A stretch of DNA of 64,000 bases from contig JANPMG010000172.1 in the NCBI GenBank assembly GCA_031422675.1, positions 1-64,000 of the forward strand, in the 5' to 3' direction. The position numbers were made by a program, and so were the translations under genes. The notes under the pieces are model-generated. The model saw nothing but the letters and a program-made list of their open reading frames with translations. It did not search any database and had not been told where the DNA came from. Shown here piece by piece: positions 51,601 through 59,852 of this stretch. Origin of the DNA: JAENVU01 sp031422675 (GTDB taxonomy: Bacteria > Actinomycetota > Acidimicrobiia > IMCC26256 > JAENVU01). Numbering within the stretch: the stretch's first letter is position 1; every line of letters starts with the position of its first letter.

Positions 51601-52187
51601 GCGAAGTCCCGGATCCGCTCGCCGAGTGGCGCCGGGGGAGCGCCGCGACCGCGTTCGGCCGGGCGGTTCACGCCGTCCTCCAGGATGCGGACCTCGTGAC
51701 CGGCGAGAACATCGCGGCGCTGGCCGGCGCGATCGCGCTCGACGAGGGATTGGGTGAGCACGCGGACGATGTCGCCGCGGCGGCCCGCTCGGTGCTCGGC
51801 GCGAGTGTCGTGCGCGCGGCGGCCGGCGAACTGGGGAGCGGCAACGCGTTTCGTGAGATGTACGTGGCCGCGCCGGTGGGCGACCGCGTCCTGGAGGGTT
51901 ACATCGACCTCCTCGTGCGTACCCCGGGTGGTCTCGTCGTGGTCGACTACAAGACCGACCCGGTCGGCGACGGCGACGACGTTGCGCTCGACCGACGGGT
52001 CGATGCCTACCGCTTGCAACTCGGTGCGTACGCGCTCGCAGTCGAGATCGCGACGGGGGAGGCGGTGGTGGCGGGAGTGTTGGTCTTCGCCCGGGCCGAA
52101 GGCGTGATCGAGCGGCGGATCGAAGCCGTCGATCTCGGGGTGGCCGAAGTACGGGCGATTCTGAGCGGGCCGGCACCCGGGTTCTGA
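48690..52187 (+). CDS. addA: AddA-type helicase-nuclease (UvrD/Rep superfamily)
   Basis: A 1165-residue SF1 helicase with C-terminal nuclease. AGAGTGKT at residues 34-41 is Walker A, VTFTEAAASELRSRV motif Ia, LLIDEFQDTD about 378 is Walker B, VGDPKQSIYRFRRAD about 424 motif III, and IMTIHGAKGLEFPITVV and LRLLYVACTRARDHLL are motifs V and VI. The nuclease motif is VVVDYKTD with D1086 and K1088, followed by QLGAYALAVE. Between helicase and nuclease, residues 928-947 are a short tandem repeat (four 5-residue units of the HSDTG type). The GTG at 48690 overlaps the AddB stop. The pair should form a heterodimer that resects DNA ends. Confidence 0.92.
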   Translation: MIVAPPPPASTLLDEAARARITTTGLDELLFVEAGAGTGKTKQLVDRVVALVITRAIPMREIAAVTFTEAAASELRSRVREAFERVVHSSAASAPEHAAAEAALADLDSAAIGTVHSFAQRILAEHPVEAGLPPTVEVLDEVESLLEFGRRWQAEVDRMFAAADLQPVITVARLLDVRVDHPKLTSLRDVAAVFSDNWDRLDALVDGPVFVPRIERSTAIEQLRGLESVLAQCGEIPQDKLAQRLLERAPAMAVALDALEHGTDRAVIRHLMAKRKSKQKWGHAGLGAAANWGGKDEKIAVAATVARAEAALDSVLDHAADDVLRVLAGEVARFTVAAAHDRLGDGRLEFHDLLVFARRLLRTSRNARAALHARYTRLLIDEFQDTDPIQVELATLIAASAGNHDPNAPWQAVPVEDERLFFVGDPKQSIYRFRRADIALFLAARDRFSSEAVRLSTNFRTVPAVLEWVNHVFGELMAEEVPGRRPRYEALHAHRRPSTHDHRVVLLGGPHPRAQKLRAGPLRELEAATVADAVAEILADPDAWPVEIDGEWRAARPEDIAILVPTRTSLGVLMDALRDRDVDVRAETGTLVYSTQEIRDLLAVLRAIAYGTDAVALVAALRSPILACGDDDLVTYVHAGGTWSLDAPRPILPPDQPVMAALAFLDELHSARWWTPPSELIDRIVRERRVFTIALAQRRARDTWRRIRFLSDQARAFEASQSGDLVAFVDWAELQRSEMARVHEPLLPEADDHAVRIMTIHGAKGLEFPITVVSGLTTRLSARRARFAVRWDGDEIGVSARKDVATAGFDRLADLEDEMDDEEKLRLLYVACTRARDHLLIATHHVEGTKSFAQLAWSHSQAAPPETWRTPTTTTATMTATGTAPTRRGSSVAAPDDRAARDAWIARREALLAVGRVPRSVSATDVRHSDTGHSDTGHSGTGHTGTAHPPAAERQAAPQPERLLNAVGEGGEVPDPLAEWRRGSAATAFGRAVHAVLQDADLVTGENIAALAGAIALDEGLGEHADDVAAAARSVLGASVVRAAAGELGSGNAFREMYVAAPVGDRVLEGYIDLLVRTPGGLVVVDYKTDPVGDGDDVALDRRVDAYRLQLGAYALAVEIATGEAVVAGVLVFARAEGVIERRIEAVDLGVAEVRAILSGPAPGF
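51471..51530 (+). repeat. 15-bp in-frame minisatellite (x4) in the AddA linker
   Basis: Two exact copies of CATTCCGATACCGGG, one with two changes and one diverged copy, in frame with the helicase gene. They encode HSDTG-like units in the linker before the nuclease domain. Copy number could change without breaking the frame. Confidence 0.9.
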
Positions 52188-52233
52188 GATGCCCACGCTC
52201 GGGGCTGGCGGTGTGCGATCCTGGTAGCCCTTC

Positions 52234-54354
52234 ATGCGCGCTGCGACCCGACTTTTCCGTCTCGTCACCATTCTCGTACTCGGCGGCCTCGGCCTCGGGA
52301 TCTGCGTGGTTGCGCTCGCGCCCGGGATCGAAGAGATCGCGGCGAGCGCGCAGTACAGCGGCAAGGTCGGGCCCCGGTTGCGGGCCCTCGAGGACCCGAC
52401 CACGTTCTACGACTCGAGCGGTGCCGTCTACGAGCGGGTCGGCCAGTTGGATCGCCAGCAGGTCTCGATCGCGGCCGTGCCGGAGGTCATGCGCCAGGCC
52501 GTGATCGCCACCGAGGACCGCACCTTCTATCGCAACGACGGCATCGACGTGCGTGCCGCCGTGCGCGCCTTCGTGTCCGACGTGGGTGCCGGGGACATCG
52601 CCCAGGGCGGGTCCACGATCACCCAGCAGCTCATCAAGAATCGGTTCTTCAAGAACCCACGCCGGAATCTTGATCGCAAGGTTCGTGAAGCGGTCCTGGC
52701 CTACCGGCTGACGAGCGAATGGTCGAAGAATCGCATCCTCGAGGAATACCTCAACACCGTGTACTTCGGTGAGAACTCCTACGGGATACAAGCGGCGGCC
52801 ACGCGCATCATCGGAAAGCCGGATCTCGCCCAGCTCACACTGGCGGACGCCGCCTTGCTCGCGGGCGTGATCAAGAACCCGACGGCCTACGACATCTTCG
52901 ATCCGGCGAAGCAGACGCGCGCGCTGGAACGTCGTAACGACGTCATCCGTCGCATGCGCGTGCAGGACGTGATCACCGAAGCCGAAGCCGCGGCGGCACG
53001 TACCGCGCCGTTGCCCGCGCCGCCCCGACCCGACAACGAACTGCGCGCTCGCACTCCCTACGGTGAAGAAGTGTTGAGCCAACTCAAGACCCTCGAAGTC
53101 CTCGGAGCGGATTCGTTCGAGCGCGAGCAGGCCATCTTCTCCGGTGGGCTCCGGGTCTACACCGAATACGACCGGCGGCTCAGCGACATCGCTGCTTACA
53201 CCATCGGCTCGGTCATCAAACCGTCGTTCGCGCCGTTCACCGCGGCGATCGCAGTGATGGACCCGCGGTCGGGTGCGGTACGCGCCGTCGTCGGCGCCCG
53301 AACGGGCGAGGGTGGCACCGCGCAGGGGTACAACCTTGCCACCGATGGCGCCGGTCGCAAGGTCGGGTCCACGTTCAAACCGATCACGCTCGCGACCGCC
53401 ATCGCCAATGGGTACTCACCCAAGGACCGGGTCGACGGGTCGGACGATTGCCCGATCAGCTACCCCCAATGGCGGAAGGAGCCGTTCGTCTTCAACAACG
53501 CGGGCGACGGCAGCGGCGGCTACGGCGACCTGTTCGCCCAGACCCGCAACTCGGTGAACTGCGCCTACCTGCGGCTCATGACCAGCGTGGGGCCGCCCAA
53601 GGTGCAGGCCATGGCCGCCGACCTCGGTTACACCCACCCGGTCGAGCCGGTGCTGTCGATGGGGATCGGCGAGACCGGTCACACGCCGCTCGAAGTTGCC
53701 ACCGTCTACAGCACGCTCGCCGCCGATGGGGTCAAGCATGCGCCGGTGTTCGTGCGCCGCGTCGAGGACGGTAACGGTCGGGTGTTGTACCGGTCGCCGG
53801 GGGGCGTGCGGGTGCTGGACACCGAAGTCGCGCGGACGGTGACGGACGTGCTGAGCCACGTGACCGACCCGGGCGCAACCGGTACGCGCGCGAAGTTGGC
53901 CGACCGACCGATCGCCGGCAAGACCGGGACCGTCGACAAGCAAGTGGACGCGTGGTTTGCCGGGTACACCCCGCAACTTGCGGTCGCAGTGTGGATGGGC
54001 CACCCGGACTGGGGAGATGCGGACGCGCATCCGGAGGCCTCGATGACCAACGTCGGCGAGTTCCCGCGGGTGTACGGGGGTACGTACCCGGCGATCATCT
54101 GGCAGAAGTTCATGACCGAGGCGCTGAAGGGTGCGCCGGTGGTCCGGTTCATCGCGCCCAACGAGAGCCTCTGGCCGAAACCGGCGCCGGTGAATCCGAA
54201 GGGTGGGCGCGGCGCGGCCTTCGTGGAGCGTGCGCCGGAGCCACCGTCGACCACCGTGCCCGGTGCCGGCCCCACCACCTCGGTGCCCACCGTCGCGTCG
54301 CCGCCGGTTCCTTCGTCCACCCCGGTGCCCACCGCGGCGCCGCCCCCCGGGTGA
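52234..54354 (+). CDS. Bifunctional penicillin-binding protein (class A PBP1-type)
   Basis: A 706-residue peptidoglycan synthase. Residues about 8-30 are a single N-terminal membrane anchor (LVTILVLGGLGLGICVVAL). The glycosyltransferase domain follows, with Glu94 in ATEDRTFYRN, then QGGSTITQQLIKN and EYLNTVYFG. The transpeptidase domain has the catalytic S379-T-F-K382, SVN at 440-442 and KTGT at 563-566. The tail is Pro/Thr/Ser-rich and flexible (TTVPGAGPTTSVP). It polymerises and cross-links peptidoglycan outside the membrane. The ATG at 52234 follows the recombination genes by 46 bases and precedes the zinc-ribbon gene. Confidence 0.94.
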   Translation: MRAATRLFRLVTILVLGGLGLGICVVALAPGIEEIAASAQYSGKVGPRLRALEDPTTFYDSSGAVYERVGQLDRQQVSIAAVPEVMRQAVIATEDRTFYRNDGIDVRAAVRAFVSDVGAGDIAQGGSTITQQLIKNRFFKNPRRNLDRKVREAVLAYRLTSEWSKNRILEEYLNTVYFGENSYGIQAAATRIIGKPDLAQLTLADAALLAGVIKNPTAYDIFDPAKQTRALERRNDVIRRMRVQDVITEAEAAAARTAPLPAPPRPDNELRARTPYGEEVLSQLKTLEVLGADSFEREQAIFSGGLRVYTEYDRRLSDIAAYTIGSVIKPSFAPFTAAIAVMDPRSGAVRAVVGARTGEGGTAQGYNLATDGAGRKVGSTFKPITLATAIANGYSPKDRVDGSDDCPISYPQWRKEPFVFNNAGDGSGGYGDLFAQTRNSVNCAYLRLMTSVGPPKVQAMAADLGYTHPVEPVLSMGIGETGHTPLEVATVYSTLAADGVKHAPVFVRRVEDGNGRVLYRSPGGVRVLDTEVARTVTDVLSHVTDPGATGTRAKLADRPIAGKTGTVDKQVDAWFAGYTPQLAVAVWMGHPDWGDADAHPEASMTNVGEFPRVYGGTYPAIIWQKFMTEALKGAPVVRFIAPNESLWPKPAPVNPKGGRGAAFVERAPEPPSTTVPGAGPTTSVPTVASPPVPSSTPVPTAAPPPG

Positions 54355-54376
54355 GGTCCCGATAGATTCGCCGACG

Positions 54377-55102
54377 ATGTCCTCGCTCGAACAGTTGCTC
54401 GTCGTCCAAGGCCATGACACCGCCCTCCACCAGCTTCGTCACCGCCGGAACTCCCTGCCCGAGCGCGAGGTGGTGGCGCGAGCCGAGGCTGCGCTCCGCG
54501 AGCTCGAAGGCCCGATCATGGAGACCCGAAGTCGCCGGGACGCGGTGCACCGAGATGTAAAGCGGCTCGAAGACGAAGCGAGTGCCGCCGCGGCGAAAGC
54601 CGCCGAGGTGGACACGCAGATGTATTCCGGAACCATCACGTCCGCCAAAGAGCTCCAGGCGATGCAGACCGACCTCGAACAGATTCGGAAACATCAACGC
54701 ACGCTCGAGGATCGTGAGCTCGAGTTCATGGAACAGCAGGAGTCGATCGACGGCGAACTCGGTGTCCTCGATGGCGAGGTCACCGACGCCGGCGCGCAGA
54801 TCGCCGCGGCTCGGTCCGTCATTGCGGAACAGGAATCGGTGATCGATGCCGAGATCGAGGCCGAGATTGCGGCACGGGCCGCGGCCGCCGCCGACATTCC
54901 CCCCGACCTCCTGGCCTTGTACGAACAGGTTCACCACCAGAACCGGGGTGCGGGCGCGGCCCGTCTGCTCGGGAACACCTGCCAGGGCTGTCGGCTGACG
55001 ATTCCCGCCACCGAAGTCGATCGGATTCGTCACGCGGCGGAGGACGCGACGGTGTCCCAATGCGACAACTGCGGTGCGATCCTCGTCCCCGGTCGCGCGT
55101 GA
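54377..55102 (+). CDS. Coiled-coil/C4 zinc-ribbon protein (CT398-like)
   Basis: A 241-residue protein: a long N-terminal coiled coil (about 5-180, heptads around ELQAMQTDLEQIRKHQRTLE), then a C4 zinc ribbon with GNTCQGCRLTIP and SQCDNCGAIL. This architecture matches the conserved CT398/Rv2229c group, which in mycobacteria sits next to an RNase H gene exactly as here. Function is not established; a role tied to nucleic-acid or flagella/export complexes has been proposed for relatives. The start is ATG 54377, and the next gene begins 10 bases after its stop. Confidence 0.88.
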   Translation: MSSLEQLLVVQGHDTALHQLRHRRNSLPEREVVARAEAALRELEGPIMETRSRRDAVHRDVKRLEDEASAAAAKAAEVDTQMYSGTITSAKELQAMQTDLEQIRKHQRTLEDRELEFMEQQESIDGELGVLDGEVTDAGAQIAAARSVIAEQESVIDAEIEAEIAARAAAAADIPPDLLALYEQVHHQNRGAGAARLLGNTCQGCRLTIPATEVDRIRHAAEDATVSQCDNCGAILVPGRA

Positions 55103-55112
55103 GCGCGACGCC

Positions 55113-55655
55113 ATGATCGGATCGGATGGGGCGATGGCGTTCCCGGGTTTCGGCGCGGACTCGAACGAGGACTCCGAGACCGGCCCCACGATCGAGACGA
55201 TCCGAATCTTCTGCGACGGCGGGTCGCGCGGGAACCCCGGCCCCGCGGGCATCGGCGCGGTCCTGCTCGACGCGTCGCGCGAACCGGCACGAGTGATCGC
55301 CACCGTGAGCGAGGCGATCGGGATCGCAACGAACAACGTCGCCGAGTATCAGGCCCTCGTCTCGGGGCTGGAGGCGGCCGCGCCGTTCGGCGCCCGCCGG
55401 ATCGAGGTGCGCGCCGATTCACAGTTGCTGATCCGCCAGTTGGAAGGGCGGTACCGGGTCAAGAACGCCGGACTCCAGCCGCTCTACCGCCAGGCCATGG
55501 CGCTCTTGAAGTCCTACGCCGAGGTGGATCTCGCCCACGTCTATCGCGAGGACAATGTCGAGGCCGATGAGCTCGTGAACCTTGCACTCGACGCCGAACG
55601 CGACGCGAGCCAGAGCCGCCGCGCCGCCCCAGCGGCGCCGCGCCCGGCCGACTGA
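55113..55655 (+). CDS. rnhA: Ribonuclease HI family protein
   Basis: A 180-residue RNase H type 1 protein. The carboxylate triad is D35 in FCDGGSRGNPGPAG, E78 in NNVAEYQALV and D102 in RADSQLLIRQ, with a later Asp/Glu in REDNVEADELV. An N-terminal extension of about 30 residues and a basic, Ala/Pro-rich tail flank the domain. It cleaves RNA in RNA-DNA hybrids. In mycobacteria the homologous protein (Rv2228c) is fused to a histidine-phosphatase domain; here that domain is separate, at 56136, with a membrane gene between. ATG 55113. Confidence 0.92.
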   Translation: MIGSDGAMAFPGFGADSNEDSETGPTIETIRIFCDGGSRGNPGPAGIGAVLLDASREPARVIATVSEAIGIATNNVAEYQALVSGLEAAAPFGARRIEVRADSQLLIRQLEGRYRVKNAGLQPLYRQAMALLKSYAEVDLAHVYREDNVEADELVNLALDAERDASQSRRAAPAAPRPAD

Positions 55656-55662
55656 GTTTCCG

Positions 55663-56139
55663 ATGCTGTTCTGGTATCTCGGACCGTCCGTCCTCGGTGT
55701 CTACGAAGTGTTCCGGAGCCGAGGGCTCGACTACCGGCTCGTGGGCCTCGGTTCGCTGCTTCCGCTCCTGATCGACCTGCCGACCGGCCGCTTCGGTCCG
55801 GGGCATTCTCTGGTCGTGGCCGTCGGCATGCTCGCCGCGGTGATGATCGGGACCATCGGGAGGACGCGGCTGCTCCGCCGCCGACTCGTGTGCGTCCCCA
55901 TCGGCTGGTTGAGTGGTCTGGTGCTCTCGGGCGCCTTCCTTCACGACCGCACCTTCTTGTGGCCGCTGCTCGGCACGGGAGTCGGTGACGTCGGCCTGAT
56001 CCCGCCGCCCACCCTGTTGGTGCTGGGGGAGGCGGCCGGAATCGCCCTTATTGCGTGGTCGATCGGACGATTCGGACTGAACCGGCCCGAGGCGCGCGCG
56101 GAGTTGTTCCGGACCGGCCGACTCGCGGAGCCGGGGTGA
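55663..56139 (+). CDS. Small polytopic membrane protein
   Basis: A 158-residue integral membrane protein with about four hydrophobic segments: LGSLLPLLIDL, SLVVAVGMLAAVMIGTIG, VPIGWLSGLVLSGAFL and LLVLGEAAGIALIAWSIG. The GPGHSLVVAV stretch with a GHS motif loosely recalls the inner-membrane metal-dependent hydrolase (YdjM/LexA-binding) family, but no second ligand is clear. It lies between RNase H and the histidine phosphatase, whose GTG overlaps its stop (GTGA), so the three are probably co-expressed. Function unknown. Confidence 0.75.
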   Translation: MLFWYLGPSVLGVYEVFRSRGLDYRLVGLGSLLPLLIDLPTGRFGPGHSLVVAVGMLAAVMIGTIGRTRLLRRRLVCVPIGWLSGLVLSGAFLHDRTFLWPLLGTGVGDVGLIPPPTLLVLGEAAGIALIAWSIGRFGLNRPEARAELFRTGRLAEPG

Positions 56140-56714
56140 TCACCTTCGTCCGTCACGGTGAGACCGCGGCCAACCGAGCCGGGCTCGCGCTCGGACGGGC
56201 GGATCCTTCGCTCACCGACCTCGGTCGCCGGCAGGCGCAGGCGCTGGCCGACCGCTTGCGCGCCACCGACGTCGAACGAGTGCTGAGCAGCCCGCTCCGG
56301 CGCGCTCGCGAAACCGCCGCGCTCATCGCGGCCGGGCTCGGGTGCGGGGTCGAGGTCGACGACCGGCTCGTCGAGATGGACTACGGCGAGTGGGATCAGC
56401 GCTCCTTCGGGGACCTTCCCGCCGAAGATCTCGCGCGGTGGCGGCGTGACGCTGCGTTCGCGCCACCGGGTGGCGAGAGCTTGATCGCGGTGGGTGAACG
56501 GGTGGCGTCACTGTGTCAAGAACTCGTCGACGGTCCGGGGACGATCGCGGTCAGTCATGTGTCGCCGATCAAGGCCGCGGTGGTGTGGGCATTGGATGCC
56601 GACGCCTTGCTGGCGTGGCGGATGCATCTCGACGTGGCGTCGATCACGCGAGTCGGGTCACCGAACGCGCGCCCATGCCTCCTCGGATTCAACGACACCA
56701 GCCACCTCAGTTGA
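56136..56714 (+). CDS. Histidine phosphatase (CobC/phosphoglycerate-mutase-like)
   Basis: A 192-residue phosphatase with FVRHGETAANR at the N-terminus (catalytic His7), LSSPLRRARETA for the second Arg, EMDYGEWDQRSF as the usual acid-containing region and AVSHVSPIKAA for the second His. It matches the phosphatase half of mycobacterial Rv2228c, suggesting the same ancestral pairing with RNase H but encoded separately. The GTG start at 56136 is coupled to the membrane-protein stop. A phosphatase acting on alpha-ribazole phosphate or another phosphomonoester is possible. It converges with the GT87-like gene, overlapping it by 8 bases. Confidence 0.88.
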   Translation: MITFVRHGETAANRAGLALGRADPSLTDLGRRQAQALADRLRATDVERVLSSPLRRARETAALIAAGLGCGVEVDDRLVEMDYGEWDQRSFGDLPAEDLARWRRDAAFAPPGGESLIAVGERVASLCQELVDGPGTIAVSHVSPIKAAVVWALDADALLAWRMHLDVASITRVGSPNARPCLLGFNDTSHLS

Positions 56715-58077
56715 GGCGCGCACCCGGAATCCGGTCGATGTCGTCGGCGGACCGGGTCGTCCCCGAGGCGCGGCGGATCTGACGCACCGCAGTCCAGATA
56801 CACAGCGCCAACGCGATCATGGCGTCGGTGGCCAACATCGTCGGGCCGAGCATCCATTCGAATCCGCTCTTTCCGAGCACCGCGTTGATGGGACTCCAAC
56901 CGAGCGGATCGATCACCGGTATCAGCAGCAGGACGATCACTGCGCCGCGTACCCGCCGCGGCCACGCGATCGGATGGGTCGGCCGGCGGCGGGCCAGGAA
57001 GACCAGCGGCGCGGCGAGCAGCAGATTGTCATAGGGGACGCGGTACATGCTCGTGAGGATGATGAGACAGCCGAGGGTGAGCGTGAGCTCCTCGGTATCG
57101 CCGTCGGGATCGCGCCGGTGGAGGGTGCGCACGAGCCAGGCGCCCACGCCGAGCAGCACCATCCCTCCGATCAGCCCCACGGTCTCGGACACACGCAAGC
57201 GTGAGATGCGGACGAAGGTGTTCGCCGCGTCGATCCGCAGGCCGCTGCCGAGCCGGGACTGCGCCGACTGGCTGGTGATGCGCGCGCTCTCCTGCCAGGA
57301 CTCGAACAGTTGGTTCACTCCACCCGCGGCGGCGACGAGCCACGGAAGGACAGAAGCACTGAGCGCGGCACCGAGCGCAGTTCCGAGCACCGCAACCGAG
57401 CGCCGGCCGCGCACGAGGATCAGCAGCGTGAGCGGTATCGCGTAGGTCGGCTTCGACCAGACGACGGCCAGTCCCGCGACCCCCGCCGCCAGCGGCAATG
57501 CCGCACCGACTCTCGGAAGACCCGGCAGCCGCGTCGCGGGTGCGCGGTCTGCACCCCACGCCAAGTACGCGCCGATCACGATCATCAGCGTGGGTTGGCC
57601 CGTGCGGAGATCGAAGCGGCCGGGGTCACTGAGCAGGATGAGGACCCCGAGCCCGAACACCGCATCGACGCGGCGCGCGTATCCCACCAGGCGAAGCGTG
57701 ACCGCAGCGAGTCCGACGACGAGCAGCAGATTCCACCCCAGATTGATCGCACGCGCCGTGGACAGGGAGAACGGGACCAGCGGTAGATGGAAGAGCAGAT
57801 GTTCCGGCGTGTACAGCGGGAACTCTTGGCCCACCGGATAGTGACGGAAGTACGCGTCGGCGTCGTAAGGGTTGATGCCGTCGCGCAGCGCAATCACCGG
57901 GTAGTAGATCGCGTCACGAAAATCGGTGTGGAGCCCCACGTCGAGTCGGCTGGGGGAGATTCCGTTCCAGGTGGAGAGCGTGAGCCAGGTCCCGACGCCC
58001 ACGAAGGCACCGACCGTGGCCAGGATCCGAAGCCACGAGGGCGTCCGATCGATTGCGTGCCGGAGCCGGTCGATCAT
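56707..58077 (-). CDS. GT87/GT-C-like polytopic membrane glycosyltransferase
   Basis: A 456-residue membrane protein with about nine to ten helices (for example ILATVGAFVGVGTWLTL, LGWNLLLVVGLAAVTL, AALPLAAGVAGLAVVW). The extracytoplasmic first loop has DFRDAIYYPVIALRDGINPYD, with acidic residues typical of GT-C/DUF2029 mannosyltransferases, and an FDLRTGQPTLM loop. Such enzymes use polyprenyl-phosphate sugars to build cell-envelope glycans. The ATG at 58077 overlaps the stop of the upstream gene (ATGA). It is the last gene of a minus-strand operon acyltransferase - membrane protein - GT87. Confidence 0.83.
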   Translation of the reverse strand: MIDRLRHAIDRTPSWLRILATVGAFVGVGTWLTLSTWNGISPSRLDVGLHTDFRDAIYYPVIALRDGINPYDADAYFRHYPVGQEFPLYTPEHLLFHLPLVPFSLSTARAINLGWNLLLVVGLAAVTLRLVGYARRVDAVFGLGVLILLSDPGRFDLRTGQPTLMIVIGAYLAWGADRAPATRLPGLPRVGAALPLAAGVAGLAVVWSKPTYAIPLTLLILVRGRRSVAVLGTALGAALSASVLPWLVAAAGGVNQLFESWQESARITSQSAQSRLGSGLRIDAANTFVRISRLRVSETVGLIGGMVLLGVGAWLVRTLHRRDPDGDTEELTLTLGCLIILTSMYRVPYDNLLLAAPLVFLARRRPTHPIAWPRRVRGAVIVLLLIPVIDPLGWSPINAVLGKSGFEWMLGPTMLATDAMIALALCIWTAVRQIRRASGTTRSADDIDRIPGARLN

Positions 58078-59852
58078 CGATCCGCGCGCGTCGTAGGCGC
58101 GTCCTGCCGGTTCGAGAGCGGGAGCATGAAGACCGCCACGGCCACCAAGTCCCTTCCAATCCTGGCGAAACGTGGGTCGAGGCCGGACACTTCGCGCTCC
58201 TCGAGCCGCTGGAACTCGCGCAATGCCCGGACCCGGCGCGCCGACGGGACGCTGGTCAGGTACGCGATTCGGCGCGCGCCGAATCGGGCCGCGACCGACT
58301 CGATCTCCCGGTCGGTCACGATGACAAGGCGGGCACGCAGCGGCCTGTGCCCAACGACGCGATTTGCGCCGAAGCTCAAGCGGTTGGAGTCCGAAGGTTC
58401 GATGCCCACCCGGACCCCGGCACGCTCGAGCGCGAGAGTAAGTCCCGCGAGATGAGCCGAACTCGAGAAGGACGTCGCACGCATGAGCACAATGCCGGGA
58501 CGGCGGGGAAGATGGTGGAGGACCTTCAGCGCGAGCACCGCCACCGCTTTCGTTTCGCTCACGTCGGGCGGTTCGAACGACGTCGTACGTGCGACTCCGA
58601 AGCTCCCGAGCGCGAGCGTTGCGACCATGCAGGCTGCGACGATCAGCCGCGTGCGATCGGGGTCGAGGCGACGTCCGAGCCGCCGCGCCGCTTCCGCGAT
58701 CGTGAACGCCATGCACAGGGCTGCGAGCACCCAGATCCAGCGGAGTCGGTATTCGTACATCGATCCGACGGTCCGGGCCAGTGCGATGATCCCGACGCCG
58801 AGCGGGATGAGCAAGATAGCGGCCAGTCGGCGAGCTCGCCGATCGCGGGACCGAAACGCAGCCGCGACGGCGAGCAGAAACGGGATGAGGAGTATGGGGA
58901 CAGGCGTCGAGAGGATCGCGGCCGGTTGGCCGGAGAACGGGTTGACCTCGCGAAGGCCCACGAGCCAATCGGGAGCGAGGCTGAACTGTGCGGCCATGAC
59001 TCGCGCACCTTCGGCGAGCGTATGGGCCGGTTCCGGAGTGGTACGGAAGTAGTGGACGATCGATCGGATGTTGCCGGGATCACGAATGATCTGTTCGAGG
59101 ATCGGTGGAATCCACACGACCGTCAAGGTCCCGACCGCCCACCACCATCCGGCCAACCCCGAAATGGCGCGGTCCCGCCAGGCTCGCCACCCACACCAGG
59201 CCAGCACTGCGACCACAAGGGCGACGTATCCAACGTGGGTCTGCATGCAGAACGTGCCGATGAAGGCTGCCGCCGGGAAGGCCCACCGATCGCCGCAGGT
59301 GGCGGCCCATGCGGCCATGAGAAACGCGCCGAACGGCAACACGGTGACGAAGGGATTCCACGGATTCTCGAGAGATCCGCTCGGGAGTGAAAGAACGAGA
59401 ACGCCCGCGACCAGTAGCACCGGTAGGGCCAGCGCGAGCCCGCCCCAGCGCTTTGCAATGGTGACCATCACCCCGATCGAAATGCCGTTGATCAACAGTG
59501 CGTTCGCCAGCATCGCCGCGCTGTCGGCGCCGAACAGCCGGTACGGGATCGCGTTGAGGTAATAGAAGAGGGGACCGGGATGGCTCCACCCATCGCGAGA
59601 GAAGGGTCCGAGCAAAATGGGATGGCGGCCCACGTCACGGACCATGAGTTCGTTAAGTGCGTTGTCGGAGGTGGCGTGGAATCCGCCGAGGCCGGTGAGT
59701 ACTCGGACGATCGCGACGACGATGGGCACCAGCACGATTGCGAGGAGGGCCCAGCTCAGCGCGCCGACGGGTTCCGGTTCGAGTCGAAGTCGAGGTTCGG
59801 TGGGCGCGTCTGGCCCCGTCCGTTCCTCGCTCGACGCACTCGACGCGGTCAC
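58074..59852 (-). CDS. Polytopic membrane protein, GT39/ArnT-like putative glycosyltransferase
   Basis: A 592-residue integral membrane protein with ten or more helices, starting with ALSWALLAIVLVPIVVAIV. After helix one, GGFHATSDNALNELMVRD and WSHPGPLFYYLNAIP resemble the acidic and HPP-like loops of the GT-C (GT39, ArnT) class. The last 150 residues form a soluble domain (IVLMRATSFSSSAHLAGL ... DREIESVAARFG). I start at GTG 59852, which overlaps the acyltransferase stop (GTGA); an ATG at 59903 would overlap by 55 bases. It probably transfers a sugar to a lipid or polymer outside the membrane; the exact role is unknown. Confidence 0.78.
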   Translation of the reverse strand: MTASSASSEERTGPDAPTEPRLRLEPEPVGALSWALLAIVLVPIVVAIVRVLTGLGGFHATSDNALNELMVRDVGRHPILLGPFSRDGWSHPGPLFYYLNAIPYRLFGADSAAMLANALLINGISIGVMVTIAKRWGGLALALPVLLVAGVLVLSLPSGSLENPWNPFVTVLPFGAFLMAAWAATCGDRWAFPAAAFIGTFCMQTHVGYVALVVAVLAWCGWRAWRDRAISGLAGWWWAVGTLTVVWIPPILEQIIRDPGNIRSIVHYFRTTPEPAHTLAEGARVMAAQFSLAPDWLVGLREVNPFSGQPAAILSTPVPILLIPFLLAVAAAFRSRDRRARRLAAILLIPLGVGIIALARTVGSMYEYRLRWIWVLAALCMAFTIAEAARRLGRRLDPDRTRLIVAACMVATLALGSFGVARTTSFEPPDVSETKAVAVLALKVLHHLPRRPGIVLMRATSFSSSAHLAGLTLALERAGVRVGIEPSDSNRLSFGANRVVGHRPLRARLVIVTDREIESVAARFGARRIAYLTSVPSARRVRALREFQRLEEREVSGLDPRFARIGRDLVAVAVFMLPLSNRQDAPTTRADR

